Positions 10,479 to 21,909 of a stretch of DNA of 64,000 bases are shown here, in pieces. Position 1 is the first letter of the stretch. Each line of letters starts with the position of its first letter. The stretch is from Salisapilia sapeloensis (lineage: Eukaryota > Oomycota > Peronosporomycetes > Peronosporales > Salisapiliaceae), in assembly GCA_023334545.1 (NCBI GenBank), contig JAADVB010000004.1, positions 62,001 through 126,000 on the forward strand, written 5' to 3'. The position numbers were made by a program, and so were the translations under genes. The notes below the pieces were generated by a model. It saw only the letters and a program-made list of their open reading frames with translations. It was not told the origin of the DNA and made no database searches.

Positions 10479-12625
10479 TTACTTGTCCTTCTTGTCGTTC
10501 AAGCTGCGGTCCAAGAGCTCTCCAAGCAGGTCGTTCAGACCAGTCAGCAAAGATCTACCGTCATCCACAAGTCCAGCCGCCACGGTCGCGTTCGTGTACA
10601 CTTGTTTGGCCACCTTGGTCGCCAACTCTGAGTCGGTGCTGCGGAGAGAATTGAGGTCGACGATAAGCGGGTGCTTCGGGTTCACCTCCACCGTGTGCTT
10701 GCCCAGAGGGGCCGCGTTCTCACCCTGCGAGTCGTTGACCATGGCCATCATCTTGCGCACCGCTGCGGACTCGTGGTCCGAGATGATGGCAGGAGATTCG
10801 CTCAGTCGAGACGTGAACTTGACGTCCGTAACGACGTTCTCACCAAGCGTCATCTTGAGCCACGCACCAAACTCGGTTTGTTCACTCTCTGACAGCTTCT
10901 TCGTGTTGCTGTCGTCATCGTCCTCGACATCCAGCTTGGCATGCTCCGCCGACACGACCTTTCGGCCGTTGAACTCGGCGACGTTGGACATGACAAAGTC
11001 GTCGATCGGGTGGTAGACGAACAGCACTTCCTTTCCAGTCTTCTTGAAGCCCTCATAGTACGGCGAAGACTCGGCGATTTCTCTCGTTGGCGCACACAAG
11101 TAGTAAATCTCGTTCTGGTCCGGCGGACAGCGACTGATGTACTCGTCGAGCGTCGTGTGCTTCTCCTTGTCCAGACCACTCGACTCGTATCGGAGCAGCT
11201 TGGCGAGAGCGTCCTTGTGTGTAAAGTCGGTGCAGATACCTTCCTTAATGAACTGTCCAAACTCTTGGAAGAACTTTTCGAACTGCTCGGGTTCCTTGGC
11301 AGACTTTTGCTCCAAGAAACGGATCACACGTCGCGTCAGAACGTCCTTGAGCTTTACGATCAGTCGGCTGTCCTGCATCTTTTCTCGCGAAAGACTGAGC
11401 GGCAAGTCCTCGGAATCGACGACACCACGGACGAAGCGCAGCCAGTCCGGAAGGATGTCCGCCGAGTTGCGCTCGATCAACACCTTTCGACTGTACAAGC
11501 TGACTCCAGGCGACATGCGCTCGTAGCCGAACTTTTCGGCGTGCGAGGAGCCGACGAAGAGCAGTGCCTTGAGCTCCAACGGAGCGTCCGCTCGGAACAG
11601 CAGTCGGTACTGAGGCTCATCGAAGGCGTTCGAGATGAACTTGTAGAACTCAGAGTACTCTTCCTCCGACACTTCGTTCTCCGGCTTCGTCCACAGCGCC
11701 TGCACCGTGTTCACGGCCTCTCCATTCAGCAGAATGGGGAAGGAGACAAAGTTGGAGTACTGACGGATGATCTGTTCGATACGCGATGCCTTGGCATAGT
11801 CTTTGCTAGCTTCGCTAAGGTTGATCACAATCTTACTACCTCGCGCAACGGCATCGTCCGCGGCCGGTAGGATCTCGTACGATCCGCTACCGTCAGAGCG
11901 CCAGACGTGAGGACCTTCCGACGAGCTTGCAGAGCGCGTCGTAACGTCAACGGAGTCAGCAACCATAAATGCCGAGTAGAATCCGACACCGAATTTTCCG
12001 ATAATGCCTTGCAGGGCATCGCCCGACTCCGATCCGCTCTTTTCCTTCAGCTCTTCCAAGAACGCCTTGGATCCGGAGCGAGCGATGGTACCCAAGTTGC
12101 TGACTAGTTCATCCTTGGTCATACCGATACCAGTGTCCTGGATTGTGATCGTGCCCTTCTCTTCGTCCGTTGTGACTTCGATCTGCGGCTCCAGCTCTGG
12201 GCTGTGGATGTCCTGGTTCGTTGCCTGCAAGTGACGCACCTTTTCCAAGGCGTCCGAGGCATTCGAGATGAGCTCACGGATGAAAACTTCCTTGTCAGTG
12301 TAGATCGAGTGCGTCACGATATCCAAAAGCTGGCGCGTCTCCGCTTGGAATTCGTGCTTGTCACCTATTGCAAAAGTATATATCCATTAAATCGTTGCAA
12401 ATACGACTAGGATCATAAATAAAGCGTACCTTTGTTATCAGAGCTGGTGCTCATGGCAGCAGTCAGCATGGAGCTACTGGCACGAGGCAAGTGGCTGCGC
12501 ACTGCCAGTCTAGAGATAGGCATGGAACTAAAGCGCTTGCTGTGGCTAGTAGCAGCTCCATGGGCGCTACGAGAAGCCGCGACGCGCCACTGTTTCGCTG
12601 CGCGCTGCACAGTCGACCGAATCAT
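10479..12625 (-). CDS. TRAP1: Mitochondrial HSP90 chaperone (TRAP1-like)
   Basis: ATP-driven chaperone of the HSP90 family. Two exons: 12625-12430 encodes a Ser/Arg/Ala-rich leader (MIRSTVQRAAKQWRVAASR...) typical of a mitochondrial presequence, and 12364-10479 encodes the chaperone. Seen: HEFQAETRQLLDIVTHSIY, the catalytic Glu block FIRELISNASDALEK, ITIQDTGIGMTKDELVSNLG, and GIIGKFGVGFYSAFMVAD for the GHKL ATPase, then middle-domain blocks (GVVDSEDLPLSLSREKMQ) and the C-terminal dimer domain. It ends LNDKKDK without a cytosolic MEEVD tail, which fits TRAP1 or a bacterial-type HtpG. The total is about 694 residues. The 65-nt intron falls between the presequence region and the ATPase domain. 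Long open frames on the opposite strand are codon-bias shadows. Confidence 0.95.
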
Positions 12626-12828
12626 GTTTGCTTGTCAAATTAGCTTGTCTGGGCCACAGAAGCAAACCACTTGCGTTTAACAAGTCGCGTACAACATACG
12701 TCTTCAACGAGAGGTGCCTCGAAGGTTGCGCAAACGCTACAAAGACAAGATACTTCAAGCTAAGTTCGTCTCAGCGACATCAAGCGCCGTCAGCACATTT
12801 GTACTTTTGCTTTCGATAGCTCAGGGCG

Positions 12829-14674
12829 ATGCTTTCTCGACTTCTTCGTTCTACCTCTTCTCTATCCTCCCGCTCGTCTGTATCTCTACAGCGGTCGTTG
12901 AGCACAGCGAGACGAACGGCGTCTCCAGAGACGATTGAAAAGCTCCAGGAGCTTCTCGGTGATCGCCTCTCGACTTCCTACTCGGTGTTGGAGGTACACT
13001 TCCGTAGTCATTTTCCTAGGTCAACCAAGTACCTTACGACTGGTCTGCACGTTCATAGCAACATGGACAAGATGAGTCGTACCATGACAACGCTCCGCCG
13101 GATGCAGTTGCGTTCGTAAACTCGACGGAGGAAGTATCAAAAGTTGTACAGATCTGTGCAGCAGCCAACACCCCTGTCATTCCATTCGGAGCTGGTATAT
13201 ACTTTACCAAGTTTGGACTGTAGATTTTGTACTAAAGGCGTGTGTCTGACAGGTACATCGCTTGAAGGCCATATTGCTGCCCTCGAAGGTGGTGTGACGA
13301 TCGACCTCACCGGCATGAATGAAATTATTTCCGTACTGTTCCTGTGTTCAAAGCACGTTTCTATGTAAGATGCTAACGACAGGTTGACACAGGTCGAACC
13401 GGAGAATATGGCGTGCAGAGTGCAGGCGGGTGTCACGCGAGAACAGCTGAACATCGATCTGCGTGAAACCGGTCTCTTCTTCCCCGTCGACCCAGGCGCA
13501 AATGCTAGTATTGGAGGCATGCTATCCACCAACGCTTCTGGTACCACCACTGTTCGGTACGATCCATAGCTTCTTTAGGATAAACAAGATCCAGGTCTAA
13601 AGCGCGCTATAGATATGGGAACATGAAGACTGCCGTCATGGGCGTTACTGCTGTCATGGCGGACGGAAAGATCGTCAAGTTCGGCACCAAGTAGATCGAT
13701 CTTTCCTGCTTATGAACGAATTCATCCACTAACTCAACATTCAGGACGCGTAAGACGTCCGCTGGGTACGACCTCACTCGTCTCTTCATCGGTGCAGAGG
13801 GCACTCTGGGTATCGTCACGGAGGTACACGGTTTCCACCTTATGATCACCCCCCCCCGACTGACATGTCAATAGGCTGAAATTCGTCTGTTCGGTATCCC
13901 GGAGGCAGAGAAGACGATGATCTGCTCCTTCGCCAGCATCAAGGATGCCGTGGACGCTTGTGCGGCTGTCATGCAGATGGGTATCCCTGTGGCACGTATG
14001 GAACTCATGGATGAAGGTTGTGTCGCTGCCGTGAACGCGTACTCGAACCTGGACACTGCCGTGAAGCCAACGTTATTGATCGAACACCATGGATCCACGA
14101 GTGAGATTCAGGAGCAGAGCGAAGTCGTGCAGGAGCTTGTGAACGACTTTGGAGCGGAAGGCATCCAGCTCGCTGACACGCCGGAAGAGCGAAAACACTT
14201 GTGGAGCGGACGCCACAGTGCTTGGTACGCCACCAGAGTATGTTTTCCTCTCTCGATCTACGTTTGTACGGAAGCTAACGATAAAGATAGAATCACATTC
14301 CAGGAAGCAGTGCCCTCTCGACGGACGTGTGTGTGCCTATCGCCAACCTGGCAGACGTCATCGTGGACACGCAGGAAGATATCAAGAAGACGGGGATCTA
14401 CGGGAACATTGTCGGGCACGTCGGTGATGGCAACTTCCACGTCATGATCCCGATCAAGCAGGATGAAGGGTACTTGCAGCAAGTCAAGGACTTTTCCGAT
14501 CGACTCGTGGACAGAGCACTGCGGGCAGAAGGAACGTGTACGGGAGAGCACGGCATCGGATATGGCAAGACCAAGTACCTTCGTGCGGAACATGGTGACA
14601 GCGTCGACTTGATGAAGAATTTGAAGCTGGCGTTCGACCCGAAGAACATTTTGAACCCAGGCAAGTTGTTCTAA
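12829..14674 (+). CDS. LDHD: D-lactate dehydrogenase (cytochrome), FAD-linked, mitochondrial
   Basis: Oxidises D-lactate to pyruvate and passes electrons to cytochrome c in mitochondria, a step in methylglyoxal detoxification. The ATG at 12829 starts a Ser/Arg/Leu-rich mitochondrial leader ([17 protein letters not shown]). About eight exons with 50-65 nt introns then give the FAD_binding_4 blocks [60 protein letters not shown] and [17 protein letters not shown]. The C-terminal oxidase domain follows, with [56 protein letters not shown] and [14 protein letters not shown] at the end. The family match is complete. The closing NPGK motif and the stop at 14672-14674 fix the C-terminus. Confidence 0.95.
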
Positions 14675-14714
14675 AGCAGAAGAGGATAGTGTCTCATGAA
14701 ATGGAAAGACTGGT

Positions 14715-16635
14715 CTATTCCTTCTTCGTCTTGGTGTTCCGATCGCTTGCGCACGTCCATTGCCAATAGGAAAAGTAGACTAGTGCCAGAACTAGGTGGC
14801 CACACGAGTACGCTGCGAAGAGGTAGTCATGGATATGAGGGTACTTGGACGGAGGCTCCACGAGCAGATGGATGAGATGAATGCAGACTACTCCAGCCAA
14901 GGAGATCTAAGTGTTATGCCGTAAGTATTCGATATGGATGGTAAGGATGAGGAACGCTTTTGTGTACGTACCGCAACGTAAGCTTTTAGTAGCGAGTGTG
15001 GCGTGCCGTCAGTGTTGTAGGCGGGAGGCTGTGTGTGTTTCTTTGCTCTTTTAGCTGGCGATGGCGAGTTAAAGTATGGATAGACACCGATAACAAAGTA
15101 GAGACATTGGAGGACTAAGTAGGGTAGCACTTGTCCATCTTTCATCAGGAGGAAGAACATGCTATCATGTAGTATGATGAATGTAGGCTTGATAGATACC
15201 CATGAATGGATTTACCTGAAGGTAGAGAGGAGGCTGAGCCATCCAGACACGAGAGTTGCATATGGCTGCAGGAGTGAAATTGGCAGTAGCGGAAGCAGAA
15301 TTGTTTTTTCATGAACTATTGCATTACGTTCAATCAGCGTGAGTTGACCGGTACATGTTTGACAGTTAGTTACTCGGATACCTTGGAATGAGAAGAGGAA
15401 AAAGGACAAGGAAGCATTGGTCAACGCGAGAAGGAAGCGAACTTTAGACGGTCTTCGTCGTAGCAGATCGACGACGGATGGTAGAAACCCGATAAAAGTG
15501 GTCAGTGTGCTATCATCAAAACAGCCAACGATTTAGTTTTATCAATGATTAAGTCCACAAGTAGTGACTATATGCACAAACCATAGACGCATCTGTTGAT
15601 CGGAAGAAATGCGCTGACGAACTTTGATAAAAAGATCAAGCACACACCAAAAGTTCGCTACCTTGTCCTCAAAGAGTCCTCGTGCAAATGGAAAAATACG
15701 ATGGACAACTGTATACATAAAATTAGAGGCATTATAAAGCGAAAGTATCTATCAAATGGACAACCTTGTGCTAGCGCCGAAACGCACGTTTCTCCTTCTG
15801 GAGTATACACACAAAATGGAGCCCACAAGACGGTGAACGTGGACACGACCGCAACGGCTAGCTTGAAAAAGTGGAAGATAGACTTCCAGCCAGACCGATG
15901 GATGCATCTGGATAGGAGGTAGCAGCCAAAGGCTGGAGCGAAGTATAAAGACATTTGCTTGAAATTAAGCGCGAGGCAGAAAAAGACGCTTCCTAGGAAA
16001 TCATATTCGTTCAACAAGAGACTGATAGCTGCCGCTGTGAGTCCGAGACAGACATTGTTGTACTGAAAGTGGCCATGGTCGATGAGTATGAAGGACGGCT
16101 GTAGCAAGACTAGAACAAAGAACGCGAGGCGCCTGTTGAACTGTTTTCGATGACTCCCGAACAAGCATTTGCTCATGGCATACACTGCTGGGAACAGTAT
16201 AATAAGACCGCACGCAATCACAGATGCTCTCATGTACATCTTGCTAGTTGGAGACTCGTAGCCTCTGGATGCTGTGAATTCCACCATGCTCGGCTCGACA
16301 ATATCCGCACCGAGTCCAAAGACGTAGGACACATAAGCTGTTAATGGTGGATAGTCTAGTCCCCAATATTGCAAATCGTTATCGGTCGAGTTAAAGTACC
16401 ATTTTGACATTGGAAGGTGCAGCGTCAGCTCCATCCAATGCCGCTGAGCCTCATAGTCGCCAAACATGGGCGGTGTGTGCTCCCCCGAGTACGAATTAAG
16501 TCCCACCGTCCACCTCACGAATACCAAAATTAAACAGCATAGCAAAGACCCTGTGACTTGCATCTTGTTCAGTTCAAAATGGCGAGTACATCGCTCGAGG
16601 ATAGGTAGCGACGACTCGAGGAGCTCATTTGCCAT
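14715..16635 (-). CDS. ALG6: Dolichyl-P-Glc:Man9GlcNAc2-PP-dolichol alpha-1,3-glucosyltransferase
   Basis: ER-membrane enzyme that adds the first glucose to the lipid-linked oligosaccharide used for N-glycosylation. Seen: the luminal loop with the catalytic Asp (MFGDYEAQRHWMELTLHLP), the ALG6/ALG8 signature YWGLDYPPLTAY, HGHFQYNN, LNFKQMSLYFAPAFG, IFPFARGLFEDKVANFWC and VHEKTILLPLLPIS. It has many hydrophobic segments, as in other GT57 enzymes. About seven exons are inferred across 16635-14715; one intron lies between SALAQ and VVHRIFPF. The start is taken at the ATG complementary to 16633-16635 (MANELLESS). An in-frame ATG at 16749 is possible but would overlap the start of the divergent dehydrogenase gene. 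The YWGLDYPPL and FEDKVANFWC motifs favour ALG6 over ALG8. Confidence 0.88.
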
Positions 16636-16733
16636 ATTCGTGTCGTGCTTTGTTGTCGTGTAAAGTAGCGAAAAGGGATGTCTAGCATCTGACTTGAAGC
16701 AAGTGAAGTAGCGATTATAATCAGGCGCATGAG

Positions 16734-17704
16734 ATGACCCCTCGTTCATTATTGGAAATGTCGTTAGCAGGACGTGTGGCGCTCATCACGGGAGCAGCAT
16801 CCGGTCTAGGCCGAGCAACCGCAGCTCGATTCGTCCAGCAAGGCGCAAGTGTTGTGCTTTGCGACTTGCCCTCATCTGCAGGGGAAGATGTCGCGAAGGA
16901 GCTTGGATCCAACTGTCGCTTTTCGCCCACAGACGTAGGATCTACATGCTTGACAATATACCCAACGCCAAAAGCACTAAATTAATGGCAAACAGGTAAC
17001 GCAAGAAGAAGATGTAATTGCAGCTTTGGACTTGGCGGAAAAGGAGTTTGGGCGGTCCGTGAACGCGGCTGTGAGCTGTGCTGGCGTTGCAATTGCCATG
17101 AAGACCGTGAGCAAGAAAGGAGCTCATTCCCTCGACGCCTTTATCAAAAGCATGAACGTCAACGCTATTGGTACTTTTAATGTCGGACGTTTGTCTGCCG
17201 AAAGGTATCTCCTTCGAATCTTTATCGTGCCAATTCACATGACAAATCCGATATGAACAGAATGTGCAAGGGCGAGCCGTTAGAGAATGGAGAGCGCGGA
17301 GTGATCATCAATACTGCCAGTCCGTTTCTTGTCTATATCTTTGTGTGCGCTTCACGAAGCTAAGTATCAAAATCGTAGGCATTGCTGCGTATGAAGGTCA
17401 GATCGGTCAGGTCGCGTACGCTGCAAGTAAGGGTGCCATCGTTGGCATGACACTGCCAATGGCTCGAGACCTTGCGCCGAACCACATTCGAATCAATGCC
17501 ATTGCACCAGGGCTGTTCAAGACGCCGTTGCTGGCCAATTTGCCAGAGCAAGTGCAGCAGGAGCTTGGTCAGACGATTCCATACCCTTCGCGTCTGGGAG
17601 ACCCGGAGGAGTATGCGCAACTGGCGCAATCGATCGTCGAGAACCCCATGCTAAATGGAGAATGCATTCGTTTAGACGGAGCGCTGCGCATGCCGCCCAA
17701 GTAA
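16734..17704 (+). CDS. HSD17B10: Mitochondrial short-chain dehydrogenase, HSD17B10-like
   Basis: NAD-dependent short-chain dehydrogenase close to 3-hydroxyacyl-CoA dehydrogenase type 2, which acts in isoleucine and fatty-acid breakdown and, in animals, is a subunit of mitochondrial RNase P. Seen: the nucleotide motif [14 protein letters not shown], Asp in [30 protein letters not shown] with the catalytic Ser, YAASKG with Tyr and Lys, [15 protein letters not shown] and [12 protein letters not shown]. Four exons are inferred. The third intron has a rare GTCCGT donor (INTA | S). Start: ATG 16734 ([13 protein letters not shown]) or ATG 16758 ([12 protein letters not shown]), which matches the family better. 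The gene is divergent from ALG6, with only about 100 bp between. Confidence 0.9.
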
Positions 17705-18659
17705 AGTTGAAATGCAAATTTCTCTAGAAAACAAAGAAGATGACTTCGTCTTCCCATTCGTTTCGCGTCTGTTCTATCTTTATAAATCTTTGATATAGCA
17801 GCACCTTGGTCTGATCCGACTGCTATAAATTCATGCAAAAGAGCTCTGGCTGTGAACAGACACACAGTTTCATCGGATGGTAGACGCACAACACGCGGAT
17901 ACTTGGGGCGTTAGACACGGCGGGCATTCACCTCACTTTCATATTCCGGGCTAATTATAGTCTAGGGTATGAATAGCGCCGCTTGGAGACTGGATATCCG
18001 GGACGAAACAACAATTGGGCGTCTGTTATGGCGCACGAACTTCTGGTTACATTCAACATGGAATTGATCCGGAAACTTGGAGGGTTCCTAGACGCGGTTG
18101 CATAAATACACTGCGGGCAAGACTCTTCCGTCGACCCATGTAGCCACATGGATGCGATTCCGCCCGTTACTGTTTGACGAAATCAACGACAGAAATTGTG
18201 AACACGTCGGTCGCGTGGCGAAATGCGCGGCAGTTCGAATTTTCACTCTGCCGACGTTGATTTGACGACAAACACCTTGCTGAGGAATAGTGGGTGCGTT
18301 ATGCCATCTGCCGCTGCACGTTCGCTTCGGCATCCGTCTCACCGGCCTGCTGCGCATACTCTCTTGCCAGGTCGTCAACTCAATGAACGAGCGATCACGC
18401 TGACCGTTCCGCATCAAACGAAACGCGGCCCATCGGATATGCACAGCTAATTCTACCTATCCTACCGGCCGGATTTTCCGTCGTCGGTCGGAAAAGGACG
18501 GTACGAAAGTGTTCCGAATAGGGCTCAAATTTTCCTGCTGTCCCACTCTGCACGCAAAATAGCGTGTCGTCTACTTTGCTGTAACTTGGTGCTTCCATTT
18601 GGCCAAAAAACAACCAAGAACAGCGAGAAGAAGAGTACTTTGCCCAGTACGCAGCGCTC
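17705..18659. other. 955-bp intergenic region, no gene seen
   Basis: Open frames on either strand here are short and low in similarity to anything known. The first 200 bp are AT-rich (3' UTR of the dehydrogenase). The part from about 18100 is GC-richer and includes CGG-rich tracts before the homeodomain gene start at 18660, so it probably holds that gene's promoter and 5' UTR. Confidence 0.5.
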
Positions 18660-19817
18660 ATGATGACGACGGCACCTTCCACTGCCGACGTGCCTTCCGT
18701 GCCTTCCTCGGTTGGCCCTGCCCCTGGAGACGGCGGTACGAACCCGCCGAGCGACTTCCACCCGACTGACGCGATGACGAAAGAGGATCCGAGCGGGAAG
18801 AAGTCTCCCCCGAAAAAGTCTCGGCGAGAGCTTCCGCCACAGACCGTCGCCATTCTTAAGGGCTGGATGCTCTCTCCGGAGCATATCAAACACCCGTACC
18901 CGACCGACGAGGTAGGAACTCTTGTAGATAAATCAGTGGACGATAGTCTCGATGCTCATGCCATGTATTAGGACAAGCAAATGCTGCTCAAAAAGACTGG
19001 TATTAATATGAAGCAGCTCACGAATTGGTTTACGAACGCCAGAAAGCGCATTTGGAAACCCATGATGCGACGAGAACACTCGAGGCAAATGGAGATGGAA
19101 AAAAGTGGACAAGCTCCTCCGGCAGCGTATGCTTTCACTTCTGCTTTCTTTACCTCTTCTCTTTCTGACATGCCCATTTATAGATTTAATGAGCCCGTAT
19201 ACCCTCCTCGACCGACAGTCAGTCATTCTTTAGACGGTGGTGTCCTGAGCATGTTTCCCAACGCTCCAGGCCAATCATACCCTGCTAGCTACTCCATGAA
19301 CCCTGGCTCCCAGTCGATGATGATGCAGCCGACGTACACGCCAGGGTACGACGGACAATTCGCACAGGAGCTTACTCCACAGTATGGATCGTACCCTGCG
19401 CCAGCCTATCAACCACGCAGCATCCGGACCTTGTCCGAGACGGCCAACGCCGCAGCAGCCGAGTTGGATCAGTACACAGAGTCTCAGCAGCGACGGAAGC
19501 GACCGAGGGAAGAAGAGGAACAAGCCAACGCAAAGAGGTTCCATCCGATGGAAAGTCCGACGTCTCAGGACGTGCTTCAGCGCTTCGTCATGGCGAGAGC
19601 ACAGAGAGGTGACCACGGGCCCGTGTCCGATCTGGAAAAGGTGCAACTATCCAGCGACACTGGCCTGACGCTCGACCAGATCGAGATGTGGCTCCAGTCG
19701 TACACGCAGCAGAGCGCGTCGACGACTAACACTGCCGGCGTCGCCTCGAGACCTTCGACCACGTCCCCGAATGTAAGTGACGACGAACTCGATTCTTTGC
19801 TCTCCATTCTCGTCTAA
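18660..19817 (+). CDS. TALE-class homeodomain protein
   Basis: Probable nuclear DNA-binding transcription factor. The N-terminal 60 residues are Pro/Ser-rich and end in a basic KKSPPKKSRRELPP. The homeodomain follows, with the three-residue TALE loop extension (HIKHPYPTDE) and helix 3 LTNWFTNARKRIWKPMM, keeping the W-F-x-N-x-R core; position 50 is Thr. An intron of about 56 nt splits the homeodomain after PTDE (donor GTAGGA near 18913, resuming GACAAG). A second likely intron, GTATGC to TTTATAG near 19127-19183, is 57 nt and free of stops, so unspliced RNA would also be translatable. The C-terminal half is low complexity, with Met/Gln/Tyr/Pro-rich stretches and a basic patch RRKRPREEEEQ. This frame ends SDDELDSLLSILV at 19817. 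A GTAAGT donor at 19773 could instead splice to the next entry. Confidence 0.8.
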
Positions 19818-19876
19818 CTAGCTAAATATATGAACGCTTGCATACTAAATCCGCTCCGTGTGCCGATATCTAGACG

Positions 19877-20383
19877 ATGCAGTTGCGTTCCATCCCCAGC
19901 CAGGACAACCCGACCTTCCCGCCGCCGCCAGCGCCCACGCATCCGTCCAGCAAGTCCATTCCTAGTCGCAACAACCCCATGTTCCCAACTCGTCCGTCCG
20001 TTCCGAGCCAAGGCAACCCGACGTTCCCTCCACCTCCATCCGGCGATCAAATGTCTGGAGCGATGTTCCAGCCCAAGAACAGATCCGCTCGTTCCATGTC
20101 CACGAGTGCGTATGGCCAACCTGCTTCGGCACCGAAAGATGCAAATCCAAAGATCTCGCTGCCTGGGCTGGCCAACGGAGGCGCCAAAGCACCTAGCGTC
20201 GGCGTCGCGCGAGACGGTCGGTCGCGTACGTTGGACATGGGTCTCTTCTCGGACGCTCGGAGACGCAAAATGAACTTCCAGGACGTATTGGAGCACGCAA
20301 AGAACCCACCTCCGTCCGGTATCAACTTCACACCGATCCGAGAGAGTCCTCGAGTGGATGACCATGCATCCCACGACCGGTAG
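19877..20383 (+). CDS. Pro/Ser-rich protein with three short repeats; possibly last exon of the homeodomain gene
   Basis: Open frame of 168 residues from an ATG at 19877. It begins with three copies of a 13-residue pattern, I/VPSxxNPxFPxxP (IPSQDNPTFPPPP, IPSRNNPMFPTRP, VPSQGNPTFPPPP). A more conserved-looking tail follows, with TLDMGLFSDARRRKMNFQDV and SGINFTPI. No family is recognised. The preceding gene has a perfect GTAAGT donor at 19773 in phase 0, and a CTAG acceptor ends at 19873. Splicing removes 101 nt, including the upstream stop, and enters this frame exactly. It is therefore either a separate small gene or the C-terminal exon of the homeodomain protein; I favour the second slightly. 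Confidence 0.55.
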   Translation: MQLRSIPSQDNPTFPPPPAPTHPSSKSIPSRNNPMFPTRPSVPSQGNPTFPPPPSGDQMSGAMFQPKNRSARSMSTSAYGQPASAPKDANPKISLPGLANGGAKAPSVGVARDGRSRTLDMGLFSDARRRKMNFQDVLEHAKNPPPSGINFTPIRESPRVDDHASHDR

Positions 20384-20830
20384 ACAGACGTCGAGTGGCC
20401 TGTTTGCTTTTTCCTCTTTTCATGTTTGCTTTCAAAGTAGATTTTTCTCTCGACAACAAGAGACACAATGTTTGGAAATGACTTGCCGCCTCTTAAGTAC
20501 TCGTATCAGTCGATAGTCCGATGCGGAGACTGTCTGCTAAGGCGTATCCATGTCAAACGCACTCGACACGGCTTACACCTGTGCAAGATCTTCAGCTTTG
20601 ATTACACCACTTACTTGCATTGACTATGGTCCGGAATTTGGTTGGCTCGCTCTCCAGCATCTCGCCAAAGCACCTCCTGTCACGACCTACGGACGTGCAG
20701 TAAACTGACGTCGTTCGACTGATTCGAGAGCAAACGTACTTGCGCTGGACGCGGCATTCTGAAACGCTTTCGAGTCGAACACCAAAGTCGGCCGAACGCA
20801 TAGATCGAGTCTTTTCTGATTCCAGACACG
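20384..20830. other. Intergenic region upstream of mitochondrial carrier, no gene seen
   Basis: 447 bp with no convincing frame on either strand. It should hold the 3' UTR of the preceding gene and the promoter of the carrier gene. No repeat or RNA gene recognised. Confidence 0.5.
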
Positions 20831-21805
20831 ATGCAATCGTCCTATCCTCGTGCTGCGCTACCACCGTTAGCGCTGAGCACGAATGACAGCAAGAACAAGT
20901 CGAAACACTTTGTCGCGGGAGCACTGGGCGGTATGACTGCGGCCGTGCTTACCTGTCCACTCGACGTCGTGCGCACTCGGCTGCAGGCTGCTGTCCACAA
21001 CAATCGAACCGTCCGATCGCAGACGACGCTCGGCACCATGCGCTCAATTGCTGCTCGAGAGTCTATCTTCGGTCTCTGGAGAGGTATTACACCTACGCTC
21101 GTTGCCATTGCCCCTACCAGAGCGATTCACTTCGGAACTTACTCGGAGTTTAAGAAGATCCTGGCGTCGCGTGGATTTGAAGGCAAGCTCTCCAACTTTA
21201 CAGCAGCGTCAGGCGCTGGATGCGTTGCCACAACTCTTCTATGTCCCGTTTGGGTGGTGAAAACGAGATTACAGCTCTTGCCAACGCATGCAAAGCAGCC
21301 TGTTCGCGGAGACGTTCTGTCCTTAGGCATGGCAAATGGAGGCGAGGCCGCCACGAAGGTCGCTCAGAAGCAAATGACTTCGATCAAGCACGTCGTGAAA
21401 GAGATGTATCAGAAAGAAGGCGCACGGGTCTTCTTCCGTGGTCTATCAGCGTCCTACTGGGGTATCTCTGAAAGCGCAATCCAGCTGATGCTGTATGAAG
21501 AGACCAAGCAGCGGATGCAAAACCCGAGTCAGATGAACATGTTCCTAGCTGCCGGTGGGTGCAAGATGGTCGCCAGTGTCCTCACGTATCCACATGAAGT
21601 TGTGCGGACGAGAATACGTGACCAGCGAGAGTATGTTGGCTCGACAGCCGAAGTCAAGTACAAGCGTATGATCCCGTCGATCATACGGATCGCTCGGGAG
21701 GAAGGTGTGCGCGCGCTCTACGGAGGGATGGAAGCTCACTTGTTGCGCACCGTTCCAAACGCCGCCGTCATGTTTGCAGTGGTAGAGCTCGTGTCTGGCC
21801 TGTAA
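20831..21805 (+). CDS. Mitochondrial carrier, SLC25A33/36-like (pyrimidine nucleotide type)
   Basis: Inner-membrane carrier, 324 residues, intronless. Three mitochondrial-carrier repeats are visible, each with its Px[DE]xx[RK]xR signature: PLDVVRTRLQ at about residue 40, PVWVVKTRLQ in repeat 2 (Trp in place of the acidic residue) and PHEVVRTRIR in repeat 3. Further blocks are LWRGITPTLVAIAPTRAIHFGTYSEFK, RVFFRGLSASYWGISESAIQ and LYGGMEAHLLRTVPNAAVMF. The Trp variant in repeat 2 and the GISESAIQ block match the pyrimidine nucleotide/folate/NAD branch, nearest to SLC25A33/36 and yeast RIM2. The exact substrate cannot be read from the sequence. The start is the ATG at 20831. Confidence 0.88.
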   Translation: MQSSYPRAALPPLALSTNDSKNKSKHFVAGALGGMTAAVLTCPLDVVRTRLQAAVHNNRTVRSQTTLGTMRSIAARESIFGLWRGITPTLVAIAPTRAIHFGTYSEFKKILASRGFEGKLSNFTAASGAGCVATTLLCPVWVVKTRLQLLPTHAKQPVRGDVLSLGMANGGEAATKVAQKQMTSIKHVVKEMYQKEGARVFFRGLSASYWGISESAIQLMLYEETKQRMQNPSQMNMFLAAGGCKMVASVLTYPHEVVRTRIRDQREYVGSTAEVKYKRMIPSIIRIAREEGVRALYGGMEAHLLRTVPNAAVMFAVVELVSGL

Positions 21806-21909
21806 GCTCCAGCCGACGTGTAGACAGAATGAACTAACTCATAGATTTGCTTGATATCTCATCTCTCTCCTCTTCCTTCAAGTTTCCTTTCAAGGTATCC
21901 CTTCCTCTA

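Noticed and set aside
10941..11870. 309-codon plus-strand open frame opposite TRAP1
   Set aside because: It is entirely antisense to a clear HSP90 frame, rich in Arg/Val/Leu as expected from codon bias, and has no family content.
18395..18889. 164-codon minus-strand frame upstream of and across the homeodomain gene start
   Set aside because: It is antisense to the homeodomain N-terminus and low complexity.
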